Source: Boesenbergia rotunda
Taxonomy: Eukaryota; Streptophyta; Magnoliopsida; Zingiberales; Zingiberaceae
Direction: 5' to 3'
NCBI GenBank assembly: GCA_024364735.1
Contig: JAGFNQ010004033.1
Span: 248,001-312,000, forward strand
DNA length: 64,000 bases
Position numbers and translations under genes: made by a program. This document shows positions 55,912 through 64,000 of this stretch, one piece after another. Position 1 is the first letter of the stretch; the number at the start of each line of letters is the position of its first letter. The notes under the pieces were generated by a model that was not told the DNA's origin, ran no database searches, and saw only the letters and a program-made list of their open reading frames with translations.

Positions 55912-57514
55912 ATGGCGCCTAAGTAAGTTGTTAGTTTCGATTTTCTTGTAAATCAGTTCATAAAACTTTGTTTTGGAGCTAACCATGTCTTTGCCTCTGT
56001 TCTTGCTGTTGTGCCGTGACCCCTATATTTGCCGTAACCCCACCTTTCTTCAAATTTCTCCTTATTTCATGTCTATCTTTTGATTGTGTATTATCTATGA
56101 TGATCAACTCTTGTATGTGTGATTCAACCCATGCCCATCTTACCAAATCATTTGAATTCTGATGTGTATGATCAATTCGACTCTTTAGAAAATCTGCTAG
56201 GGGAAAGGAGGTAGCGGAGGGTAGTTCAAGGGGGAAAACTCCCTCGTCGTCTGCACCTTCCAGAAGGCCCCAGCCTTCTTCTAGCTCTCGATTCCCTAAT
56301 GCGGCCTGTGAACAGACCTTTCAAGCAAGGACCTTCAAATTATTACCTTGCAGATCCATTGATGCTCCTTTCCTAACGGAGTTCTGTCCCTCGGTCATGG
56401 AGATTGTCACTTACTACAATCTGGGTTTTCTTCTCTCCCTGGAACGGACCATAAACTATGACCTTGTATCTGAATTCTACAACAACCTCCAACAAGGTCC
56501 TCAAGGGGGATTCGAGTTCACTACACGTGTCGGGAAGATGAACCTCGATTTCTCATACGAGATTCTAGCTGAGTACTTGGGTGGTCGACGATCACCTAAC
56601 CTCTATTCGCTTTATCCGGAGCTCCCTGATCCTCTGTTGGCCCCGTTCATAGATACTACCCCTGATTCTATCTATCAGCACTTCTTTGGTCACCCTCGCC
56701 CTGCCGGGCTTGATGAGTTGGGTCCAGTGTTTCCTACCTTTGCAGCTCTCCGCCTTGCTCCAGCTGATTATGTCCTTTTCAAGATCATTACGAATTGTAT
56801 TTGCCCATTACTTCAAAGCCGTTGGCCGAGATCCGTCCCTACCACTGTCTCATGCTCTATGGCATGCATTGCCGGATGGACTTTGACATCATGGAGAGCA
56901 TTTTTCAGTCTATCCTATCCTACCGTGAGCCTAGCCGTCGCACGGTTTATATGCCTTTTGGTCACCTCATCACTGATTGGCTTATGTCAGTTGGTGTTGA
57001 TGTCACCAAGGGCAGGACCATGCCCATGGTTAGGCAAGATTGTCGTTTGGGTCGACGGGCTTTTGCAAAGTCTGGTATGATCATTCGTGAGCATGATGGG
57101 GTCTTGGTGTGGAAGGATGGACGCGGACTTGGTGAGCTGCCTGGCGGAGCACCACATTTTCAGGCACCACACGATGCTCCTCCTGCTGACGACGAGTATG
57201 ACGACGAGCCGGAGCCAGATCTTCGGTGGCAGATCGCGGAGCTGGATCAGACCTTCCAGCAGGATTTTCAGTTGCGCGAGGCTTACCGCGAGGAGACCCG
57301 ATCACGATTCAGCTCTATTGAGCACAGACTGACCAGGATCGAGACCGAGGTCTCAGGGACCCGCACACTCCAGCAGACATGGTATGATGAGTGGCGCAAC
57401 CACACATTTCCTGGAGGTGCACCTTCTGTGAGTACTACACCAGGGTCCTTGGCTCCTACTGATGCCACGATGGATGACCTCATGCGAGATGACGACCCTC
57501 CCACTGACACTTGA
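55912..57514 (+). pseudogene. SV6 ORF3, extra Sirevirus gene with intron and one frameshift
   Basis: An ATG at 55912 opens an 11-nt exon ending at a GTAAGT donor (55923). The acceptor 'tctttag' ends at 56188, and exon 2 runs in frame from 56189. It has a Ser/Pro/Arg/Lys-rich N-terminus, then a globular part with F-L-T-E-F, E-F-Y-N-N-L, A-D-Y-V-L-F-K and N-C-I. Near 56800 a T run is one base short compared with SV3 ORF3 and the frame shifts by one. The other frame continues with I-R-P-Y-H, M-D-F-D-I-M-E-S-I-F-Q-S-I-L, V-L-V-W-K-D and an acidic then coiled-coil C-terminus, ending at 57514. Exon lengths (11 + 1326 nt) fit a 445-residue protein minus one base. It is related by eye to SV3 ORF3. 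No function is known to me, and no signal peptide or membrane span is evident. It could be an env-position gene in name only. Confidence 0.75.
55923..56188 (+). other. Predicted intron of SV6 ORF3
   Basis: 266 bp, AA-GTAAGT donor, T-rich tract and TTTAG acceptor followed by AAAA, phase 2 after codon 3. It has the same placement and acceptor context as the SV3 ORF3 intron (14010-14087, minus). Confidence 0.75.
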
Positions 57515-58139
57515 GCTTGGATGCCTGCTGCCTTATCATGATCTACGGATTTGACTATGATACTTTAGGGCTGTATGCCCTGTGACTTGATTGTTGTGAT
57601 CTTGTGTCACATGTATTTTGCTACTTGTCTGGATGACTTATGTTTTGACTTATTTGACTTTGTTTCACATGCCTATCTGATATTAGTATATCTATTGTTG
57701 ATGCCATGTTGTTTATATGCCTATGATCTGCATGATTGATCCATTGCCATGTTCATGCGTACACTGCCATGTTTACTTGATACTTATGAATATTATGGCA
57801 TGTTCTGTGATCTTATACTTCATACGCATATGATGCATGTGCTTGCTATGTCTTGTGATACCTTTTCACATGCGGTCGTATGATTAGTCCACAAACTATC
57901 ACATCTTTGTTGATTTGGGATACCCCTAGGGTTGAGGGGGAGTTTGTTTAAAACTTAACAGCCCCTCTAGCTCCTTTTCGGTGTTCGACAAAGGGGGAGA
58001 GTGTGGATTGGTTAAGTTTAGAATGATCATGTTGTAGGGGGAGGATCTGGATTCCCCTATGATTCTAAAGTTGAAAAAAAATATTGATTGAGATCCCTAA
58101 ACTTAAAATCGGATTGTCAAACAACAAAAAGGGGGAGAT
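57515..58139 (+). other. SV6 3' non-coding region and polypurine tracts
   Basis: T-rich, with repeats of 'catgatttgat...atgcc' style. Inner purine tracts lie at 57990-58000 (CAAAGGGGGAGAG) and 58035-58044 (TAGGGGGAGG), and the main tract at 58126-58138 directly before the LTR. Multiple PPT-like tracts are, as I recall, a known Sirevirus trait. Confidence 0.7.
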
Positions 58140-59185
58140 TGTTGATGCAGTCTGGCCCTGATTGTTGTTTTGGTGTTGACATCGATTTTAGTTTAGGCTG
58201 ATCATTGTTGATTATGATTAAGTCCTGATCGGGGATCAGACATGGTATGGGAAATCCTAGTCTGGAGGGCTAGGGGATGGAAAATCCTAACCTGGAGGGT
58301 TAGGTGTTGAAAATCCTAGTCTGGGAGGCTAGGTGTTTGGAAAAGTCCTAGCTTGGAGGGCTAGGTGTTGGAAAAGTCCTAATTCGGAAGGGTTGGGTGA
58401 AAAGTCCTAGCTTGGAGGGCTAGGTGAAAAGTCCTAACCTGGAGGGTTAGGTGCAAATTCTCATCCTGGAGAATTAGGTGAAAAAGTCCTGGCTTGGAGG
58501 GTCAGGTGCCTAGCTTGGAGGGGTAGGTTGGATGATGTTCTAACTCGGAAGGGTTGGGTGAAAAGTCCTAGCTTGGAGGGCTAGGTGAAAAGTCCTAACT
58601 TGGAGGGTTAGGTGCAAATTCCCAACTTGGAGAGTTAGATGGAAAATCCTTAGCTTGGAGGGCTAAGGTGGATGGAAACTTAGCTTGGAGGGCTGAGTTT
58701 GAGTCCCTGGATCGGTCTGGTGATCGATCAGGGATTTTGGCACGCTGCTCCTTCGTGGATCGGTCTGGTGACCGATCCAGCGATGACTGATCGGTCGGGC
58801 GACCGATCAGGGAGCACACAGTGAGGTTGGGAACCTACTGTGTTGCTCCTGATCGATCTGGTGACCGATCAGGGAGTATGCGTTTCACCCATTGACTGGC
58901 TCCTGATCGGTCTGGTGACCGATCAGGGAGCGAGCAGTGAGGTTGAGTTCTCTTGCTAAACTGCTCCTGATCGGTCTGGTGACCGATCAGGTTTACTGTG
59001 CAGATTGTTCCGGAGAACGATCAAGCGTCGCAGGTTCCTCTCTATGATCGATCAGGACGGAGCCTGATCGGTCTGGTGACCGATCAGGAGGCTGCCTGAT
59101 CGGTCAGGTGACCGATCGAAGGCTTACCCTGCGAAACTCAGAAATCGCTCAATATAAGGGTGGATCGGTCCGATGAACGATCCAC
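58140..59185 (+). repeat. SV6 3' LTR, left part
   Basis: Matches 48146-49239 with few substitutions but is 48 bp shorter. One hairpin unit of array 1 (around 58575) and about 24 bp of array 2 (around 59060) are missing relative to the 5' LTR. It is broken by TK1 after 'gatccac'. Confidence 0.95.
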
Positions 59186-61411
59186 TGTAACACCCAATAA
59201 TTTTCTGGTATTATTAAGGATTTTTCAGAATTTTATAGCATTTTTTCAGATTAAAAATAGAAAGAAAAAAATTAAAGGGGTCGAGTGGAGATCGATCCCG
59301 CGACCACAAAGCAAGCAGTGACTTAAGCAAATCCAAGGAACCAGTTGGGCTAGGGTATCAAGCACAAAAAAGGATGAAACGAAATAATATTATAGTTGAT
59401 TTAGCCCATTTCATGAAGAGGTATCAAATCTTCCACTTAAGTTGAGTTAAGACCCCATTAGGGCTTGGAGGAGGCCGCGCGAGCCAAGGGAGGAAGCTGC
59501 GAAAATAGGGAGAAAGGGGGAGTTTTCTTCTTCCTTCTTCTTCCTCTTGGAGTAGAAAACCTAGGGCTTCTTCCCTAGGGCCAAGGGTGAAGTTTTCTTG
59601 CAAAGGAAGAGAAAAAGAGCCTTACACTAGAAATTTCGAGATACTTAGTGAGTTTTCTTCAAGAAAAGAGTAAGTAAATCACTCACCTGCAATAGGAGTT
59701 GCTTCGCATGTAGTTTTCTCATTGTAGAACCTTGATTTTGTGATTTATGTGCATGCTTGGAGAATAGGGCTTATTGTGTGATTAAGTTTCTCAAGAATAC
59801 ATGTTTTTAATCATAGAACTTGAATTGGAGTAGATTTTTATGTATGTGATCTAAGGATGGAAGACCAAGTTCTTGAAAAGTCCCAAAATTGAGTTTTGGG
59901 TTAAGGGCACGCAAGGTGCTCGATGAAAGTTCCAAGTAAGAAAGGTAAGGTTTTGTAGTGCAAAGATTTATGTAAAAAGAAAGATAGCTTGATAAGTATA
60001 AGCATTATGAATAAGAAAGTATTTTACTTTTGTAAAGTGACACGTACCGGGCAAAAGAGAGGCCCACAGAAAGTTAGAAAGAAGCTCTAATAGGGTGCGG
60101 TGGCTAGCTACCCCGAAACCTATTAGGGACGCGCGCATTGGTACATTGATACCATGGTACAGTGTCAAGGCCTGAGAAAGTTGATTATTATTTTGAAGTA
60201 TATGAGTATATGAAAGTGTTTCAATTTCCTAAAGTGCATGTTTTGTTATGTAGGATAACATGGTTATGTTATAAGCATGTTAAAGGGAAAGAGCAAAGAA
60301 GTTGTGTTTTAAAGTATGGAAATGTGTTATTAGTAAGTTTCAAAAGAAATTATAAGCATGTTAGATTTGCCAATGTTTTAGTGCTAGTAAATGTTTTCAA
60401 GTATGATTGAGCATATATGATAAGTATATGAAAGTTTCCATGTGTAAGTATTTCAAAGTGCATGTGTTTTGAAGCAAACATTATTTGAAAAGAGCATGTT
60501 TATCCCGTATCGTTGGATTTGTGAGTTAGGATTTACTTACTAAGTATTTTGCTTATTAGTTGCATTTCCTTCTATTGCAGACAAAGGTAAAGAAAAAGCA
60601 TAAGTTAAGGAGGCGAAGGGACTTGCATTGATATTTAGTGGCGGCGGAACCGTGGAAGAGATCTTTGGGCTAAGTCTTGTAGAACATGTGTTTTGGTATT
60701 TTGAAGTGGTAGAATGAAGGACTTTGTTTAAACTACGCATAGGGTTAAGTTTGGTACAAACTCTAGAGTGTTTTGCTTACATTTTATAGTTTTGTTAAAT
60801 CTCGCAAGGATTCTAATTTCAAGTTATCGGATTCGTTTTGAGTTGCTAAAATGTTTATAAAACTAGTATAGAATATAGAAATGAAGTTATGTCTTTGTAT
60901 ACATTGGAGGTATGTGAATTGTGGACTTTTGAAATAAGTTTTCAGGTCTGAAATGCAGGTTTTCAGGCGTGCCAGTCGACTGGTTCAGAACCAGTTGACT
61001 GCCCTATCGAACAGTAGCTTCTGTTCGACGCACCAGGTGACTGCCACGAGGCCAGTCGACTGGTGCCGCGCCCAGAAACTTGTTGTGGCCGATACCAGTC
61101 GACTGGCTATATAGCAGTCGACTGGTACCATTAAAAAGAAGTTGTATAGAGCAGCTGGTTAGTGCTTTAGTGTTACAACTAAGAGGTCTAGGGGTCAATT
61201 CCTAGTCAAGCTAATAAAATTAAAGTTTTTGCTTTATTTTGGCTGATTAGTACTTTAAACATGATTATGAATTGTTAGTTCAGCAAATAGCGAAATAAGA
61301 AATTTTAAATTCTCCCAGTTGGTTTAGCATTATAAGAAATCACTAATTAGTTAGTTAGTTAGTTAGTAGCGATCCGCCTTAAAGCTTAGTACCAGAAGGT
61401 GGGTCGTCACA
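59186..61411 (+). repeat. TK1 5' LTR
   Basis: 2226 bp, TGTAACACCC to GGGTCGTCACA, followed by a primer site. It includes GTCGAC palindromes at 60970-61130 and matches the solo LTR 30203-32044 in inverse order. A 'ttagttagttagttag' repeat lies at 61342-61366. Confidence 0.9.
60970..61130 (+). repeat. CAGTCGACTG palindromes in TK1 LTR
   Basis: GCCAGTCGACTGGT, ACCAGTTGACTGCC, GCCAGTCGACTGGT, ACCAGTCGACTGGC and GCAGTCGACTGGT. The same 10-12 bp palindrome occurs in Sirevirus LTRs SV2 and SV5, although these are copia and TK1 is gypsy. Confidence 0.85.
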
Positions 61412-61414
61412 GAG

Positions 61415-61426
61415 TGGTATCAGAGC
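61415..61426 (+). other. Primer binding site of TK1
   Basis: TGGTATCAGAGC three bases after the LTR end. Confidence 0.9.
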
Positions 61427-61763
61427 AAGTTTCCACCCTTCCGCCACACTGACATCAAGCATCAATCCTGCCGCCTGTCACGTAAGAAGTTCATGTGTTG
61501 TAGTTTTTGTATACTTTTCATTATTGACTGCTAGTATCAGTAAGTGCATGATGATAAGGAAGTATGTTAGTATTATCATATGCTATTATGTGCATGATCA
61601 GTATATGCTATATGAGTTAGATGACATGATATAACATATGTTATACGTGTATGATGATATGAGTAGAATGATAGTGAAGTAATGAAATGTCCTTATTTAT
61701 GAAATGTCCTTATTGAAGTAATGTCATGTCTCTATAAGTATGATGATAAGTAATGTCCACCTT

Positions 61764-62040
61764 CTCTTTATGATATAAAGGAAGAGAATGCCAAGAGGAC
61801 GTCCTAGAAAGGCCCGAAATGAGGAGTGAGCTCCTAGAGGGCAAGAGGCAACATAGTCTCTTTATGATATAGAGTAAGAGAATGTCAAGAGGACGTCCTA
61901 GAAAGGCCCAAAATGAGGAGTGAGCTCCTAGAGCAAGAGGCAACATAGTCTCTTTATGATATAGAGTAAGAGAATGTCAAGAGGACATCCTAGAAAGGCC
62001 CAAAATGAGGAGTGAGCTCCTAAAGGGCAAGAGGCAACAA
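61764..62040 (+). repeat. Three tandem copies of a 92-bp unit at the start of TK1 gag
   Basis: Units begin 'tctctttatgatat' at about 61764, 61857 and 61949 and include the coding text for P-R-G-R-P-R-K-A. The copies differ by a few bases and one short deletion. Confidence 0.8.
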
Positions 62041-62761
62041 AGTCAGTACCACCACCAAATCTTTTAGAGGGGGTGACTCGGTTACAAAGGTAAGTAGTAG
62101 AATAGCTGCAAGTTATTGCCACCATGATGACTAACCAGTAGGCCGCTCTCATTACCCCACCGGTGGAGAATGTAGTGGCACCAGTTGTGACTGACGATCC
62201 ATCGGTTACATTTATAGTCCCGGCAAGGGGGGTAAGGCAAGAAGCGTACCTCATCCAGTGGTAGAAACTGAAGCCAGAGAACTTCTCAGGCACAAGTGAA
62301 CCATGGGATGCTCAAGCATGGTTCAGAACTTTGGAAAGAATAGTAGAGCTACTGGACTAGCCTGAGGTAGAGAAGATAAAGTGTGCATCTTTCTGCCTTG
62401 CCGGAGATGCTAAAATATGATGGGAGAGAGTCAAGGCCAAGAGAAATGTCAGCCAGATGACATGGGCCGACTTCGAGATCGAGTTTTTTTTTTAAAGAAT
62501 ACATTCATATGCTAGTAACCAACAAGCATTATGATGAATTCACGGAGTTCAGACAAGGAGAACTATCCGTGGATGAAGCAGTGAGGAAGTTCAATTGACT
62601 AGCTTGTCTGTGCCCAGAGCTAGTTGGCACTGAAAGAGAAAGAGTCAGGCTAATGCTCAAGATGTTAAGGCCTGAGATAGCTTTAAAGGTGGCCAGCGGT
62701 GTTAGTAGGCCGCAGACCTCGGAAGGATTGATAACAGTATAAAGGCCACCAGAAATGTTGA
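61790..62761 (+). pseudogene. TK1 gag relic
   Basis: It starts with a basic M-P-R-G-R-P-R-K-A stretch, triplicated. From about 62150 the gypsy gag core is readable across stops: P-E-N-F-S-G-T, A-W-F-R-T-L-E-R, C-A-S-F-C-L-A-G-D-A, W-A-D-F-E-I-E-F. An A/T run at 62485-62495 disrupts the frame. No zinc knuckle is found before the protease, so that part is lost. Confidence 0.75.
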
Positions 62762-63109
62762 ATGATGAAGTTCATAACGACCCTACCGTCGGGAGAGGTC
62801 ATGGAATCTACTCAGTGGCTGAGAGTTGTGCCAATTCAGATTTCCAATCGAGAACTCTATGGTGATTTAATAGTCCTTGACAGGAAGGATTATGATATTA
62901 TCTTAGGGATGGATTTCTTGAGCAAGTACAATGCTTCTATAGACTGCTGCAAGAGAAAAGTCAAGTTCACACCAGAAGCAGAACCTCCATTTGAGTTTAT
63001 TGGAGACCCAAAGAGAAAGACAAAAAGGTTCTTATCTACCTTACAAGCTCAGAGAATGTTAGAGAAGGGGTGTTCTGGTTTTCTAGCTCATATAGTAGAT
63101 GCAAGTTAA
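62762..63109 (+). pseudogene. TK1 protease region
   Basis: The pepsin-like protease C-terminal part is seen: V-P-I-Q-I-S-N-R-E-L-Y-G-D-L-I-V-L, Y-D-I-I-L-G-M-D-F-L, I-D-C-C-K-R-K-V. The N-terminal catalytic D-S-G/D-T-G is not readable. The frame stops at TAA 63107-63109, then continues in the same frame into RT, so one substitution separates the two. Confidence 0.8.
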
Positions 63110-64000
63110 AGAGAAGGATTAAAGAAAGAGGAAGTGAGGGTAGTCTGTGACTATCCGGAGGTGTTTCCTGAAGAGTTACCAGGACTCCCTCTCAATCGGG
63201 AAATTGAGTTTGAAATTGAGTTGGCCCCAAGAACCAACCCAATTTCGAAGGCACCTTATCGCATGACGCCAGCAGAACTGAAAGAATTGCAAGAACAATT
63301 GCAAGAGCTGCTCGACAAGGGTTCCATCCGCCCTAGTCATTCACCTTGGGGAGCTCCTGTACTATTCGTCAAGAAGAAAGATGGATCTATGCGAATGTGC
63401 ATAGATTATCGAGCTTTGAATAAGGTAACCATCAAGAACAGATATCCTTTGCCAAGGATAGATGATTTATTTGATCAGCTGAAGGGAGCCACAGTGTTCT
63501 CCAAGATAGATCTGCGATCAGGTTACCATCAGCTTAGAGTGAAGGAGAGTGATGTGCCAAGGACTGCTTTCAGTACAAGATATGGGCACTACAAGTTTGT
63601 GGTCATGCCCTTTGGAGTGACAAACGCCCCTGCGACATTTATGGATCTAATGAATAGAGTGTTCAAGGACTTTCTTGACAAGTTCGTCATTGTCTTCATT
63701 GATGATATCCTAGTGTATTCAAAGACTCAGGAAGAACATGAAGAACACCTGAAGATAGTGTTGCAGACCTTACACCAGAGGGAGCTGTACGCCAAATTCT
63801 CAAAGTGTGAGTTTTGGCTGGACCAGGTGGCCTTCCTAGGCCACATCATTTCCAAGGAAGGTATTATGGTAGACCCAACCAAGATTGAAGCAGTTAGTAA
63901 CTGGAGTCAACCAAAGAATGCCAGTGAGATCAGAAGTTTTCTGGGTTTGGCAGGGTATTACAGAAGGTTTGTAGAGGACTTTTCAAAGATAGCTTCTCCA
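63110..64000 (+). pseudogene. TK1 reverse transcriptase, runs off window
   Basis: Open from 63110 to the end without a stop (297 codons). RT landmarks: P-Y-R-M-T-P-A-E-L, G-S-I-R-P-S-H-S-P-W-G-A-P-V, Y-R-A-L-N-K-V-T-I-K-N-R-Y-P-L-P, S-K-I-D-L-R-S-G-Y-H-Q-L, the catalytic F-I-D-D-I-L-V-Y-S (about 63695-63722), and L-G-H-I-I-S-K-E-G-I. RNase H, integrase and chromodomain would lie to the right. It belongs to the same polyprotein as the upstream protease, cut off from it by one stop. Confidence 0.9.

Larger units (their letters stand above)
48146..59185 (+). mobile_element. SV6: near-intact Sirevirus with ORF3
   Basis: The 5' LTR is 48146-50414, then primer site, a single gag-pol frame (50473-54753), palindrome array, ORF3, purine tract, and a 3' LTR from 58140 that is broken at 59185 by TK1 (the remainder lies beyond 64000). 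The two LTRs are nearly identical apart from two array-unit differences, pointing to a recent insertion. Pol wording (Y-V-D-D-I-I-C-G-S, A-L-Y-G-L-K-Q-A-P-R-A-W-Y) fits the Sirevirus lineage. Confidence 0.95.
59186..64000 (+). mobile_element. TK1: Tekay-type gypsy chromovirus, 5' part
   Basis: The LTR is 59186-61411, then primer site, gag relic, protease and RT up to the window edge. Order and wording (F-V-I-V-F-I-D-D-I-L-V-Y-S, F-L-G-L-A-G-Y-Y-R-R-F-V-E) fit the Tekay/Del chromovirus lineage. It is inserted in the SV6 3' LTR after TCCAC; the other end is outside the window. Confidence 0.9.

Noticed and set aside
56397..57514. ORF3 as an envelope protein
   Set aside because: The position fits env-like genes, but no signal peptide, membrane anchor or cleavage site is visible; it is left as unknown function.

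Overview
This is a retrotransposon-packed stretch of a flowering-plant nuclear genome. The evidence is spliced genes, a plant R2R3-MYB, Ty1/copia elements of the Sirevirus and Angela/Tork lineages, a Ty3/gypsy Tekay-type chromovirus, tRNA-derived SINEs, and initiator-tRNA-Met primer sites. I cannot name the species; a monocot is plausible but unproven. The only host gene I can support is a two-exon MYB transcription factor on the minus strand (25589-26503).

Layout, with my own labels. SV1 (1-2042) is the 3' end of a plus-strand Sirevirus, inserted into the pol of SV2. SV2 is a minus-strand Sirevirus whose pieces lie at 2043-2554 and 21548-24124. SV2 is split by AN1 (2555-21547, target duplication CTTCC), an old Angela/Tork-like copia. 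AN1's 3' LTR is itself split by SV3 (10016-18468, duplication CCAAC), a minus-strand Sirevirus with gag and ORF3 but no pol, and by a solo LTR (19247-20907, duplication CTGCC). At 24125-25374 lie an LTR fragment and a collapsed copia relic, followed by the MYB gene. At 27336-28330 and 46712-47113 are two strings of SINEs. Inside one SINE sits SV4 (28331-46706), which holds a solo Tekay LTR (30203-32044, duplication CTAAA) and SV5 (34558-46373, duplication TAAAT). SV5 holds AN2 (37272-44852), an Angela copia. SV6 (48146-59185) is the best-preserved element: a 1426-residue gag-pol frame plus ORF3. Its 3' LTR is broken by TK1, a Tekay gypsy element that runs off the right edge.

The most notable structure is a module seen in two different Sireviruses (SV6 on plus, SV3 on minus). 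An array of family-specific palindromes, like the one in that element's own LTR promoter region, lies upstream of an extra gene, ORF3. ORF3 begins with an 11-nt mini-exon and a GT-AG intron at the same place and phase in both elements, with a matching acceptor context. In SV3 a clear TATA box lies between array and ORF3. This suggests that ORF3 is expressed from its own LTR-like promoter as a spliced mRNA. The palindromes show compensatory changes in both arms, differ in copy number between the two LTRs of one element, and in one case (CAGTCGACTG) are shared by copia and gypsy LTRs.

Limits: domain calls come from reading motifs by eye. No alignment, database search, folding or expression data was available. 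LTR borders rest on TG/CA ends, primer sites, polypurine tracts and target duplications.
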